NCBI RefSeq assembly: GCF_014646235.1
Contig: NZ_BMNB01000001.1
Location: 248,001-312,000, forward strand
From: Micromonospora sonchi
Lineage (GTDB): Bacteria; Actinomycetota; Actinomycetes; Mycobacteriales; Micromonosporaceae
Direction of reading: 5' to 3'
Length of the DNA: 64,000 nucleotides
Shown one piece after another: positions 50,452 to 59,704 of the stretch (its first letter is position 1; each line of letters opens with the position of its first letter). The notes below the pieces were generated by a model. The model saw only the letters and a program-made list of their open reading frames with translations, did no database searches and was not told the DNA's origin. The translations under genes and the position numbers were made by a program.

Positions 50452-51836
50452 CACACGGTCGGCTCACCGAGTTGGCTGAAGTCGGCGTCGAGGCTGGGCG
50501 TGGCCCCGGTTCGCAGCAGCCGGCCGTCGGTGTCGAAGACCTTCACCTTGACCACCTGACGAGGGTCGACGCGCACCGCGCCCGCCCCGGTGTCGAGCTG
50601 GCCGCTGGCGATCGTCCGCCCCTTGTCGTCGAGCAGCTCGACGCGGGCCGCCGATGCCGGCCCGACGACCAGCACGCCGCCGGTCTCTCCCGGCGTCTGG
50701 ACGACGACCAGATCCGGACTTCCCGTGGCGGTCTGGTAGTCGGCCGGTGGCCCGGGCTCCGGTTGCGGCGCCGGGGCCTCGGTCTTGAGCACCGCAGCGC
50801 AGCCGCCGTCGGTCGAGCAGGATTTCACCAGCACGGCCGCTGGCGCGCCGGCAACCCAGGCGGGCAGCCGCCCGCCCCAGATCACCTGCGGTGCCGGTCC
50901 GGCGAGGCCGTGCAGGTCGAGCAGCCCTTGCAGGTCGCGCACCGCGGTGGCGGCGAGCGCGGCGTCCACCGAGCCGCGCGCACCGGCGGTGGAGACCGGC
51001 GGTGCGGCCTCCGTCGGGCTGATCACCAGCCCACCACCTCCCGGACCGGCGTACCGCACCACGCCGTGGCAGGTGAACCGCCACCGTTCGGCCAAGTGGC
51101 CCGCCTCCCGCAGCACGAAACCGTCGGTGCCCACCTTCTGCCAGCTGCGGGCAACCGATCCGTCCGGCTGGATCCGGCCGTCGGCGGAGGTCTCGACGAG
51201 ACACCCGGCCGGGGCGAGCCCGACCGCGAGGTCGGCGACGTGACGGCCGTTCACCGGCGACTGTCGACCGAAGAAGACGTACGGCGCCAGGGGGACCGGC
51301 TCGTCCGGGGTGCCGGTCTGGCGCAGCAGTTCCGGCACGGGCGCCCCGGCCTGCCCGCTTGCGTGACGGAGCAGCGCGTGCGAGTCGTCCAGGAAGGCCA
51401 CCACCACGGTCCGGGCGCCCGGCGCGTCGTGTGCCAGCAGCACCTTCACCTCGTCGAGCGCCGGGTCGACCAGCAGTTCGGCGCGGGCCGCCCGGTACTG
51501 CCGCTCGATGTCCGCGATCAGCGCCGCGTCGCCGGCCAGGTTGCCCCGGGTCGGCGAGTCCAGCAACTGCCGCACCATCGGCTCGTCGATCGGGCTCGCC
51601 GGCTGGTAGGCCCCGGCTGCGGGCGGCGACGACGCCACGCCGGTGATTCCCAGCCGGCCAGCCGCACCGATCACCGGCAGCGCCAACGCCACCGCCGCCA
51701 GGCCGGCCACACCCGTCACCGCCATCCGCCGCTGCCGGCGTCGACGGACGCGGGCCAGCAGCCGCTGGTACGGGTCGGGGCCCGGCACTACCGGCTCGGC
51801 GAGCCGGGCGAATTCCTGCCTGATCTCATCGGCCAT
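50442..51836 (-). CDS. Membrane-anchored partner protein of a SigE-type sigma factor
   Basis: A 464-residue protein with a short cytoplasmic N-terminus, one transmembrane helix (MAVTGVAGLAAVALALPVIG, near 38-58) and a large outer domain containing several cysteines (GCLVETS, FTCHG, SCSTDGGC). It overlaps the sigma gene by 11 bases, so it is co-translated with it and likely anchors or controls it. No zinc-binding anti-sigma motif is seen. ATG 51836 follows GGAGAGG. Confidence 0.75.
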   Translation of the reverse strand: MADEIRQEFARLAEPVVPGPDPYQRLLARVRRRRQRRMAVTGVAGLAAVALALPVIGAAGRLGITGVASSPPAAGAYQPASPIDEPMVRQLLDSPTRGNLAGDAALIADIERQYRAARAELLVDPALDEVKVLLAHDAPGARTVVVAFLDDSHALLRHASGQAGAPVPELLRQTGTPDEPVPLAPYVFFGRQSPVNGRHVADLAVGLAPAGCLVETSADGRIQPDGSVARSWQKVGTDGFVLREAGHLAERWRFTCHGVVRYAGPGGGGLVISPTEAAPPVSTAGARGSVDAALAATAVRDLQGLLDLHGLAGPAPQVIWGGRLPAWVAGAPAAVLVKSCSTDGGCAAVLKTEAPAPQPEPGPPADYQTATGSPDLVVVQTPGETGGVLVVGPASAARVELLDDKGRTIASGQLDTGAGAVRVDPRQVVKVKVFDTDGRLLRTGATPSLDADFSQLGEPTVWAW

Positions 51837-52425
51837 CGTGCACACCTCTCCATCTCGTCATGGCCGGCGCCACGTCCAGCGGCGCCTGAATCTCGGGCGA
51901 CGTCGCCCGCTCGTCCGATGTGGATGACCCGGCGGACTTGGTCGGCAGCACCGCGCGGAGCCGGGCGAGCCCACGGGACGCCTGGCTCTTCACCGTGCCG
52001 AGCGAACAACCGAGCGCCTCGGCGATCTGCGCCTCGGAGAGGTCCTCCCAGTAGCGCAGCACCAGCACCGCCCGCATCCGGGGCGGCAGGCTCTGCAACG
52101 CGGTGAGCACCTCGTCGCGCACCACGACGTCGTCCGCCATGTCCGAACTCCGGCCCCGCTCGGCGTGCAGCCGCCAGGCCCCGGTCACCCCGGCCAGGAA
52201 CTCCCGGGAACCGAACCGGTGCCACAGGCTGACCCGCTCGTTGGCCATGATTCGGCGGACGTACGCCATCGGGTCGTTCACCTGCCGCCAGCGGCGCATC
52301 ACCCGCATCAGCGCGCTCTGCACCAGATCTTCGGCCGCGTGCCGCGACCCGGTCAGCAGGTACGCGGTCCGTATCAGATCCGCGTACCGGACCTCGACGA
52401 ACTCGCGGAAGCCGTCATCCGTCAC
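51826..52425 (-). CDS. SigE-family ECF sigma factor
   Basis: A 199-residue sigma factor. Region 2 is FREFVEVRYADLIRTAYLLT, then AAEDLVQSALMRVMRRWRQV and PMAYVRRIMANERVSLWHRF. Region 4 is LQSLPPRMRAVLVLRYWEDL, then LSEAQIAEALGCSLGTVKSQ and ASRGLARLRAVL. This is the SigE-type group common in actinomycetes. GTG 52425 was chosen because GGAGA lies about 7 bases upstream. The plus-strand acylase gene is divergent across 331 bases. Confidence 0.92.
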   Translation of the reverse strand: MTDDGFREFVEVRYADLIRTAYLLTGSRHAAEDLVQSALMRVMRRWRQVNDPMAYVRRIMANERVSLWHRFGSREFLAGVTGAWRLHAERGRSSDMADDVVVRDEVLTALQSLPPRMRAVLVLRYWEDLSEAQIAEALGCSLGTVKSQASRGLARLRAVLPTKSAGSSTSDERATSPEIQAPLDVAPAMTRWRGVHDGR

Positions 52426-52756
52426 CTGCACTCTCCAGTCCTGCCTGGGCGTCACCGACGAGAAAGAGACCCGGGGCCGGTGGAAAAGGTTGACTGACCG
52501 CCGAAACCCAGCGGCGGCCGGGCAGGGAGTCTTCGTGGTCCGGCAACCTCGCCGTAAAGGTTCGCTCGGTCCCGGCACCCACGGTTTACGGCCGGCGGTC
52601 CCACGTGCCGTCTGCGAGACCCTGGGGCCATCCCCGGGTCGAGCTGGTGGTCTTCCCCGATGTCTCGGCGGCCGGGCGTCGATAGCGTCGGTCGGGTATG
52701 GACAGTCGACAGACGGGGAGAACGATGTTCCATCACCATTCGCAGCGGGTCGCCCG
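52426..52756. other. Divergent intergenic region
   Basis: About 330 bases between the SigE-type operon and the acylase gene, expected to hold both promoters. The only symmetrical element I see is GCCGTAAA at 52551-52558 with its complement TTTACGGC at 52585-52592. No coding frame is supported. Confidence 0.4.
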
Positions 52757-55129
52757 ATGAGGCCCCGCCGGCTGGCTGCCGCCGTCACCGCACTCGGCCT
52801 GCTCGCCGCCAGCCTCACCACTCCCGGCTCCGCCGCCGCAGCCCACGGGAACGACTACTCGGCCCTCATCCAGCGCGCCTCCTACGGCGTACCGCACATC
52901 ACCGCCCGCGACTTCGCCGGCCTCGGCTACGGAGTCGGCTACGTGCAGGCCGAGGACAACATCTGCACCATCGCCGAGACCGTCGTCACCGTCCGCGCCC
53001 AACGCGCCCGCTGGTTCGGTACGACCGGCGACGCGGCGGCCAATGTCACCAGCGACCTGTTCCAGCAGAAGGTCATCGACGACCGGGTCGCCGAGCGGCT
53101 GCTCACCGGCCCCCGCGACGGCCTGCACTCACCCTCGAACGAGGTACGTGATCAGCTCCGCGGCTTCGCCGCCGGCTACAACGCGTACCTGCGGCGGACC
53201 GGAGCGGCGAACCTGACCGACCCGACCTGCGCCGGCAAGCCATGGGTGCAGCCGATCACCGAGCTGGACCTGTGGCGGGCCTTCTGGACCAGCATGGCCC
53301 GGGCCGGCTCCGCCGGGCTCGCCGACGGCATCGTCGCCGCCGCGCCGCCCAGCGGGAGTGCCCCGGTACGCCCCGGTGAGATCACCGGCCAGCTCCCCGC
53401 CCCGAAGGCGTCCGCCCTGGCCGCCGCCGACGACGGCGCGCCGGCCGGGGTGGGCAGCAACGCGTACGGGCTGGGACGCGACGCCACCGCCAGCGGGACG
53501 GGCATGGTGCTGGCCAACCCGCACTTCCCGTGGGACGGCCCGGACCGCTTCTACCGGATGCACCTGAAGATCCCCGGCCGGTACGACGTCGAGGGCGTCG
53601 CCCTGGTCGGCGACCCGTTCATCGAGATCGGCCACAACGGCCGGGTGGCCTGGAGCCACACCGTCTCCACGGCCCGCCGCTTCGCCTGGCACCGGCTGAC
53701 CCTGGCACCCGGCGACCCGACCAGCTACCTGTACGACGGCAAGCCCCGGAAGATGACCGCCCGCACGGTCACCGTCCAGACCCCTGGCGGGCCGGTCAGC
53801 CGTACCCTCCACGACACCCACTTCGGCCCGGTCGTCGTGATACCCGGCGCCTTCGACTGGACCGCCGACACCGCGTACGCCATCAGCGACCCCAACGCGG
53901 CCAACAACCGCGCGCTGGACGGCTGGCTCGCCATGGGACGCGCCAAGTCGGTGGGTGAGCTGCGGGCGGTGCTGGACCGGCGGCAGTTCCTGCCCTGGGT
54001 CAACGTCATCGCCGCCGACCGCGACGGCAAGGCCCTCTACGCCGACCACTCCGTCGTGCCCCGGGTCACCGACGACCTCGCCGCCGCCTGCATCCCCGCC
54101 GCCTGGCGGGACCTGTACGCCCGCAGCGGCCAGGCCGTCCTCGACGGTTCCCGCTCCGCCTGCGAGCTGGGCCGGGACCCGGACGCCGCCGTGCCGGGCA
54201 TCCTCGGCCCGGCGCACCTGCCCACGCTGGTGCGCGGCGACTACGTGACCAACTCCAACGACAGCTACTGGCTGGCCAACCCGCAGCAGCCCCTGGAAGG
54301 CTTCCCCCGCATCATCGGCGACGAGCGCACCGAGCGCAGCCTGCGTACCCGGCTCGGCGTGCACCAGGTGAAGCAGCGTCTCGCCGGCACCGACGGGCTC
54401 CCCGGCAAGGGCTTCACCGCCGGCAAGCTGTGGGACGTGACGCTCGGTAACCGGGCGTACGGCGGCGAGCTGGTCCGCGACGACCTGGTGCGATCGTGTA
54501 CGGCCCACCCGGTCGCCACCGCCTCCGATGGCACCCGGGTCGATCTGGCCGCCGCCTGCGCCGCCCTGCGCGGCTGGGACCTGCGGGTCGACCTGGACAG
54601 CCGGGGTTCGCACGTGTTCACCGAGTTCGCCCGGGAGAGGGGCCTGCGTTTCGCCGACCGGTTCGACCCCGCGAACCCGCTCACCACGCCGAGCCGGCTC
54701 GCCGTCGACGACCCGCAGGTCCGCACCGCGCTCGCGGACGCCGTCCGCGCGCTGGACGGCATCCCGCTCGATGCGCGGCTCGGCGACATCCAGACCGAGC
54801 CGCGCGGCGCCGAACGCATCCCGATCCACGGCGGCTGGCCCGAGGCGGGCATCTTCAACATGACCATCAATCTGCTGGAACCCGGCATCGGCTACCGGAA
54901 GGTCCGGCACGGCACGTCGTTCCTGATGGCCGTCGAGCTGGACCGCAACGGGCCGTCCGGCCGGCAGATCCTCACCTACTCCCAGTCGGCCAACCCGAAC
55001 TCGCCCTGGTACGCCGACCAGACCCGGCTGTACTCGGGCAAGGGCTGGGACACCATCAAGTTCACCGAGAAGCAGCTCAAGGCCGACCCGAACCTGGTGA
55101 CCTACCGGGTGGGGGAGCGCCGCCGCTGA
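52757..55129 (+). CDS. Secreted penicillin-acylase-family amidase (aculeacin A acylase-like)
   Basis: A 790-residue secreted Ntn-hydrolase, close in length to Actinoplanes aculeacin A acylase. The signal peptide (RRLAAAVTALGLLAASLTTP) is followed by the alpha chain and a spacer. GVGSNAYGLG contains Ser234, the expected new N-terminal nucleophile of the beta chain after autocatalytic cleavage. HFPWDGPDRFYRMHL and EIGHNGRVAWSHTVS are further family motifs. Relatives remove long acyl chains from echinocandin-type lipopeptides, N-acyl-homoserine lactones or penicillins. The substrate here is inferred only. ATG 52757 was chosen; no stronger start is seen. Confidence 0.92.
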   Translation: MRPRRLAAAVTALGLLAASLTTPGSAAAAHGNDYSALIQRASYGVPHITARDFAGLGYGVGYVQAEDNICTIAETVVTVRAQRARWFGTTGDAAANVTSDLFQQKVIDDRVAERLLTGPRDGLHSPSNEVRDQLRGFAAGYNAYLRRTGAANLTDPTCAGKPWVQPITELDLWRAFWTSMARAGSAGLADGIVAAAPPSGSAPVRPGEITGQLPAPKASALAAADDGAPAGVGSNAYGLGRDATASGTGMVLANPHFPWDGPDRFYRMHLKIPGRYDVEGVALVGDPFIEIGHNGRVAWSHTVSTARRFAWHRLTLAPGDPTSYLYDGKPRKMTARTVTVQTPGGPVSRTLHDTHFGPVVVIPGAFDWTADTAYAISDPNAANNRALDGWLAMGRAKSVGELRAVLDRRQFLPWVNVIAADRDGKALYADHSVVPRVTDDLAAACIPAAWRDLYARSGQAVLDGSRSACELGRDPDAAVPGILGPAHLPTLVRGDYVTNSNDSYWLANPQQPLEGFPRIIGDERTERSLRTRLGVHQVKQRLAGTDGLPGKGFTAGKLWDVTLGNRAYGGELVRDDLVRSCTAHPVATASDGTRVDLAAACAALRGWDLRVDLDSRGSHVFTEFARERGLRFADRFDPANPLTTPSRLAVDDPQVRTALADAVRALDGIPLDARLGDIQTEPRGAERIPIHGGWPEAGIFNMTINLLEPGIGYRKVRHGTSFLMAVELDRNGPSGRQILTYSQSANPNSPWYADQTRLYSGKGWDTIKFTEKQLKADPNLVTYRVGERRR

Positions 55130-55139
55130 CCACCGAGGC

Positions 55140-55178
55140 GGGTGCGGGCCGGTGGTGGTGTGCCACCGGCCCGCACCC
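55140..55178. terminator. Perfect 16-bp hairpin terminator
   Basis: GGGTGCGGGCCGGTGG (55140-55155) pairs exactly with 55163-55178 across a 7-base loop, directly after the acylase gene and before the end of the convergent protease gene. Confidence 0.8.
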
Positions 55179-55234
55179 TGGAACCGCAAGGACGTCGGAC
55201 GACCCGAGGACGGCGTCAATGGGCGGCTGCCGGC

Positions 55235-56611
55235 TCAGCTGGCGAGCTTGATAATGCCGGGCAGGGCCACTTCGGCCAGGTGGGTGTCGGTGAAGTAGTC
55301 GTAGCAGTGACCGCTGGCGTTGGAGCTGCCACCGCTGAGGATGCCCCGGGCGGTGATCGTACCGTTGCTCTTGATGTTGTAGATCGGCGCGCCCGAATCG
55401 CCGCCCTTGGTGCAGGTGCCGTAGCGGTATCCCTCCATGGCGTTGCGCAGGACCGAGCCGTCGCTGTATCGCACGGTCACGTACGTGGCGCGCACCTGGA
55501 AGCCGCACATTTCGCCGGTGGCTCGGCCGCTGACGCAGTAGCTTTCCCCGAAGTGGGAGCGCCGGTTCATCCGGGCGGTGACCGCCCGGGAAGTGGTTGA
55601 CGTGGCCGAGCCCTTGTAGACGCGACCGGCAGACGTCTTGGTCAGCTTGATGGTGGACGCGTCACCCGAGTACGTGTGGCCGTTGACCTTCACCGAACCG
55701 GTGGTGTTGTTCCAGTTGTCAGCCGTGACGGTGCCGAGGGTCCCGTTCGGGTTGTGCGCCTTACCGTTCAGCGCGGTGCAGTGGCCGGCCGTGAGCATGT
55801 AGTGCGCACCCTTATGGGTCCAGGAGAAGGCGGTCGAGCACTTCAACGTGGCGTAAAAGTACGCCCCGCCGTAGTACGGCGCGGTGTCGGCCTTGCGCCC
55901 GATCTTCGGCGACGGCTCCGTCATCCCCGGCACCAACTCGAGGGCGACCCGGTAGGCGCCGTATCGGGCGGCCAACGCCTCCCGCATCCCCTGCGTCACC
56001 GTCGCCGCCTTGATGATGACCCGGTTGTTCACCGGGTCGATCGCGGCCGTGCGCAGGTTGCTCGCACCGGTCAACTGGTCGTCGCTGAGCTCGAGCACCT
56101 CGTCCTGAACGGTAGCCAGCTGGTCCACCGTGTACGGCACCCGCATGACCACCGGCTCGATGATGACGTCGGCCTTCATCGGGGTGAAGGTTTCGGGGTC
56201 CGTCGTGTCGGTCGGGACAGTGTCCTTGTCGGGTTCCGTGCTGGGGGTGTCCGGGTCGTCGGTGATCGTCCCGGTCGACGTCGGCGCGACGACCATGTCG
56301 GCCGACGCGGCGGTGAGCGTCGCGGCCGAAGCGGTCTGCGACACCGGCACCATGAGCTGATCGTTCTCGACGTAGGGCATCGAATATTCGGCTGGGCTCG
56401 CGTACGCCCGCTCCACCGCGATGTTCAGGGCCTCGGCGTACCCGGGCCGGAGCGTGTCGTCGGTTGCTGGCGGGGTGGTCGTCACGGCCACCGCGGTGCT
56501 GGTGGCTGGCTGATCCGTGGTGATCTCAGCGTAGGCGGGTGAGGGGAGCCAGACGGCTCCGGCGACGCCTGTGAGAGTGAGGGCAAGGCATCGCCCGGTG
56601 ACTTTCAGCAT
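55235..56611 (-). CDS. Secreted chymotrypsin-fold serine protease with pro-domain (streptogrisin-like)
   Basis: A 458-residue precursor. The signal peptide ends near residue 28 (PSPAYA). A long pro-region (about 30-240) has the inhibitory-type segment MREALAARYGAYRVALELVP. The catalytic domain has the triad His277 (LTAGHC), Asp318 (SGDAST) and Ser406 (GGDSGAP), with Cys pairs typical of the streptogrisin/alpha-lytic group. The specificity pocket is not predicted. It is convergent with the acylase gene. Confidence 0.85.
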   Translation of the reverse strand: MLKVTGRCLALTLTGVAGAVWLPSPAYAEITTDQPATSTAVAVTTTPPATDDTLRPGYAEALNIAVERAYASPAEYSMPYVENDQLMVPVSQTASAATLTAASADMVVAPTSTGTITDDPDTPSTEPDKDTVPTDTTDPETFTPMKADVIIEPVVMRVPYTVDQLATVQDEVLELSDDQLTGASNLRTAAIDPVNNRVIIKAATVTQGMREALAARYGAYRVALELVPGMTEPSPKIGRKADTAPYYGGAYFYATLKCSTAFSWTHKGAHYMLTAGHCTALNGKAHNPNGTLGTVTADNWNNTTGSVKVNGHTYSGDASTIKLTKTSAGRVYKGSATSTTSRAVTARMNRRSHFGESYCVSGRATGEMCGFQVRATYVTVRYSDGSVLRNAMEGYRYGTCTKGGDSGAPIYNIKSNGTITARGILSGGSSNASGHCYDYFTDTHLAEVALPGIIKLAS

Positions 56612-56706
56612 CGCGCCATGATCGTCATCCTAAATGGACTGGTCAAGGCAATTGTCGACCGCGCCGGGCGGCTTCGCGCGGTCCGCAAGCGCTGCCACTG
56701 ACATGT

Positions 56707-56742
56707 GGTCCGGCGCCCGGGCAAGCACCCGGGCGCCGGACC
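56707..56742 (-). terminator. Perfect 15-bp hairpin terminator
   Basis: GGTCCGGCGCCCGGG (56707-56721) pairs exactly with 56728-56742 across a 6-base loop, 18 bases beyond the stop of the SapA-like gene. Confidence 0.78.
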
Positions 56743-56759
56743 CGCCTTCCAGGATCGGC

Positions 56760-57152
56760 TCAGCCGCAGTAGGCGTTGGTGATGCCCTCGATCGCGTTGC
56801 CGGCTCCGACCTGGCCGCTGAAGTCGATGCAGCGACCGCGGCCGTAGACGCTCACCGGGCCGGCGTAGTACTTGTAGGTGCCGGCGTCCTTCTTCGACGT
56901 CCCGCCGGAGCCGATCTGCACCATGATGTACTTGGCGACACCCGGCTTGTTGGTGTGCGTCATCGCGCAGTTGTAGCCGGTGGACGAGTTGTAGTAGACC
57001 GAGATGTAGCCACCCTTGATCGGCCAGTTGCCGAGCAGGCCCCCCGAGCAGGTTGCGGCCACGGCCGGCCCGCCCGTCGCGGCCAGCAGGCCGGCGGTGA
57101 GCGCCGCGGTGCTGGCGAGAGCGACAAGTTTCCGCTTAATGGTGTTCCGCAT
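56760..57152 (-). CDS. Secreted SapA-like (spore-associated protein A family) protein
   Basis: A 130-residue secreted protein: signal peptide (MRNTIKRKLVALASTAALTA, cleavage after AVAA), then YISVYYNSSTGYNCAMTHTN, DAGTYKYYAGPVSVYGRGRC and a terminal AYCG. Three cysteine regions and the GxYKYYA core match the paralogue at 25199-25648. SapA is a spore-wall-associated streptomycete protein; its role is not established. GGAGG lies 6 bases before the ATG. Confidence 0.72.
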   Translation of the reverse strand: MRNTIKRKLVALASTAALTAGLLAATGGPAVAATCSGGLLGNWPIKGGYISVYYNSSTGYNCAMTHTNKPGVAKYIMVQIGSGGTSKKDAGTYKYYAGPVSVYGRGRCIDFSGQVGAGNAIEGITNAYCG

Positions 57153-57258
57153 GTGGTGCCTCCCATGATCAATACGGGAATCGCACTCTAGCCCATCCCA
57201 GTTGTCCGGAATGGACGTACCCAAGCGCCGGCCGCCGGGCCCGCGACAGGACCCAGGA

Positions 57259-58092
57259 TCAGCTCTCCTGCTTACCGAGGAAGGCGAGGGTGGCTGCGGC
57301 GAAGAGTGGGGAGGCGAAAAGGTCGTAGTGCGTCAGCCCGGGCAGGATCGCCAGGGCGTGGCCACCCTTCGGCCGGCCCTCGCCCATCCAGCCGCCGTCG
57401 CGCAGCCCGCCGTCGAGCAGGTTGAAGATCTCGACGTAGTGGCTCGGTGGCGCCATGTCGGCGTCGGCGGCGACCACCAGCGTCGGCACCCGCAGGCCAC
57501 GGACCTGCTCGGTGTAGTCGAAGTCCTTCGCCATCGCCTCGCCGATCTTGTCCAGCAGCCGGGGGAAGTCCTCCGGGCGCGGCGCCACCCGCTGGTAGAG
57601 CTCGTACATCGGCGTGTCCTTCATGAACTCGACGGCCGCGCCGCTGACCTGGCCCTGCTGCGCGAGCATCTCCGGGTAGACGGCGTCGCTGCGGATGTTC
57701 GCCGACGCCACCACCAGGCGGCCCACCTTGTCCGGGTGGCGGAGGGCGACCTGGAGCGCGACCCCGCCGCCGAGGGAGTAGCCGACGACGTCCGGCTTCT
57801 CCAGCCCGAGGTGGTCGATCAGGGCCGCGACGTCGTCCGCCATCAGCGTCAGGTCCAACGGTCGGTCCACGTCGGCGGTGCGGCCGTGCCCCTGCAGGTC
57901 GACCAGGATGACCTGGTGCCGGTCAGCCAGCGTGGGCAGGACCGGCGCGAACATCTCGCCCGAGCCGAGACCGCCGTGCAGCAGGATCATCGGGCGGCCG
58001 GTGCCGTGCGTCTCGTAGTACAGGTTGACGCCGTTGACGTCGGCGTACTGGCCGGAGGTGCCGGGCTCGGCGGTCCATGCAGTGGCGGTCAT
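57259..58092 (-). CDS. Alpha/beta-fold hydrolase
   Basis: A 277-residue hydrolase. The oxyanion segment ILLHGGLGSG (near 36-45), nucleophile elbow GYSLGG with Ser106, an Asp in AADADM and a C-terminal GHALAIL with the catalytic His complete the triad. The substrate is unknown. GAGGAGC precedes the ATG. It is divergent from the sigma-factor gene at 58222 across 129 bases, and SigG-like factors are often neighbours of such hydrolases. Confidence 0.92.
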   Translation of the reverse strand: MTATAWTAEPGTSGQYADVNGVNLYYETHGTGRPMILLHGGLGSGEMFAPVLPTLADRHQVILVDLQGHGRTADVDRPLDLTLMADDVAALIDHLGLEKPDVVGYSLGGGVALQVALRHPDKVGRLVVASANIRSDAVYPEMLAQQGQVSGAAVEFMKDTPMYELYQRVAPRPEDFPRLLDKIGEAMAKDFDYTEQVRGLRVPTLVVAADADMAPPSHYVEIFNLLDGGLRDGGWMGEGRPKGGHALAILPGLTHYDLFASPLFAAATLAFLGKQES

Positions 58093-58221
58093 GACGTGCT
58101 CCTCGTGTCGTGTCGTTGTCCGATGCCCTAACGACCGGGCAGCCGCCGGGAACTCATCGCCGTGGGCGACACAAATTTTTCCGGGGCCGGAATCGTCGGG
58201 GGTGGGCGTTAGATTGGCGGC

Positions 58222-59199
58222 GTGGGTGACGTGGCCATCAGCACATCGATCGAGTCGCAGTTGGAGCCGTACCGCTCGGAACTGACCGGCTACTGCTACC
58301 GGATGCTGGGCTCGGCCTTCGAGGCCGAGGACGCCGTGCAGGACACCTTCGTGCGGGCGTGGCGCAGCTACGAGCGGTTCGAGGGCCGCTCGGCGCTGCG
58401 GACCTGGCTGTACCGGATCGCGACCAACGTCTGCCTCAACATGCTCGCCAGCGTGCAGCGGCGGGTCCGGCCGATGGACCTCGGTCCCGCCGGGTCCGGC
58501 GACGCCACCCATCCGGGCGAGCCGCGCCCCGACGAGATCTGGGTGGGCCCGGTGCCGGACAGCCGGGTCCTGCCACCGGGCAGCGACCCCGCCGAGGTGA
58601 TCGCCGGCCGCGAGTCCGTCCGGTTGGCGTTCGTCGCCGCGCTGCAGCACCTGCCGCCGCGGCAGCGGGCCGTGCTCATCCTGCGCGAGGTGCTGGCCTG
58701 GTCGGCCCAGGAGGTGGCCGAGCTGCTCGACACCTCGGTGGCGAGCGTCAACAGCGCCCTGCAGCGGGCCCGGGCCACCCTCACCGCCGCCGACACCGCC
58801 GCCGATGTCCACCAGCCGCTGGACGAGGAGCAGAAGGCGCTGCTCGCGCGCTACGTGCGCGCGTTCGAGGCGTACGATCTGACGGCTCTCACCGCGCTGC
58901 TGCACGAGGACGCGACGCTGTCGATGCCGCCGCTGCCGCTGTGGCTGCGCGGCCACGGCGACATCCTCGCCTGGATGAGCGGCACGGGCTGCGGATGCCG
59001 CGGCTCCCGGCTGGTGCCGGTGGTGGCGAACGGCCTGCCGGCGTTCGGGCAGTACCGCCCCAGCTTCGGCGGCTCGGGGCACGACCCCTGGGCGCTGATC
59101 GTGCTGGAGATCTCAGCCGGGCGGATCGCGGCGGTCAACAACTTCCTCGACACCGCACGCCTGTTTCCGATGTTCGGGTTGCCGCAGCGGCTGGAATAA
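58222..59199 (+). CDS. SigG-like ECF sigma factor with SnoaL-type C-terminal domain
   Basis: A 325-residue factor of the TIGR02960/SigG type. Region 2 is [20 protein letters not shown], then [20 protein letters not shown] and [15 protein letters not shown]. Region 4 contains [20 protein letters not shown], then [20 protein letters not shown]. The last 120 residues form a SnoaL/NTF2-like fold ([20 protein letters not shown]), a regulatory domain in this group. The C-terminus overlaps the convergent STAS gene by 87 bases. Confidence 0.92.
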   Translation: MGDVAISTSIESQLEPYRSELTGYCYRMLGSAFEAEDAVQDTFVRAWRSYERFEGRSALRTWLYRIATNVCLNMLASVQRRVRPMDLGPAGSGDATHPGEPRPDEIWVGPVPDSRVLPPGSDPAEVIAGRESVRLAFVAALQHLPPRQRAVLILREVLAWSAQEVAELLDTSVASVNSALQRARATLTAADTAADVHQPLDEEQKALLARYVRAFEAYDLTALTALLHEDATLSMPPLPLWLRGHGDILAWMSGTGCGCRGSRLVPVVANGLPAFGQYRPSFGGSGHDPWALIVLEISAGRIAAVNNFLDTARLFPMFGLPQRLE

Positions 59200-59472
59200 C
59201 ACGCCGGTCAGGCCGAGCAGGTCGGCAAGCTCGAGCAGGTCGGCGCTGGCGCCGTTGAGGACCAGCCGCCAGCCGTGCCGCCGCGCGGTCAGGCAGAGCC
59301 GGGCCAGCGCCTCGACCATGACCACATCGGGACGGATCGCCCCGGACACGTCGCAGACCACCACGCCAGGGTCCCGGCCGCGCAGCACCTCGGCCAGGCG
59401 GACGCAGAGCGCGGGGATGTCGGCGCGGGTCAGTGTCCCATCCATGGCGAAGCTGATCGCGAAGGTCGTCAC
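59113..59472 (-). CDS. STAS-domain protein
   Basis: A 119-residue STAS domain from GTG 59472. It begins [20 protein letters not shown], then [20 protein letters not shown] (the strand-helix of STAS with a Ser/Asp near the usual phosphorylation site) and ends [17 protein letters not shown] proteins act as anti-anti-sigma factors or in signalling. Its 3' end overlaps that of the sigma gene by 87 bases on the opposite strand, an unusually long convergent overlap. Confidence 0.72.
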   Translation of the reverse strand: MTTFAISFAMDGTLTRADIPALCVRLAEVLRGRDPGVVVCDVSGAIRPDVVMVEALARLCLTARRHGWRLVLNGASADLLELADLLGLTGVLFQPLRQPEHRKQACGVEEVVDRRDPPG

Positions 59473-59704
59473 GCAGGTAGGACCGGCAACCGCCCGCAGA
59501 ATCATCCGCGGTGATGGCGGTGATCCGCACCGACGAGCCGAACGGCACCCGGCCGACCCTCGGCCCGGCACAAGCAGGATGAGTGGATTCACGCCATCGT
59601 CGATCACCACGATTCATGTCGTTGTTCCGATAGGAAAAACATTCAACTAATTCAATTACGTCGATAGTGTGGGGTGCGCAAGGCCGTCGGAGAAAGGGCG
59701 GACC

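Noticed and set aside
53129..55219. A 696-codon minus-strand open frame
   Set aside because: Antisense to the acylase gene, whose catalytic motifs and signal peptide are unambiguous.
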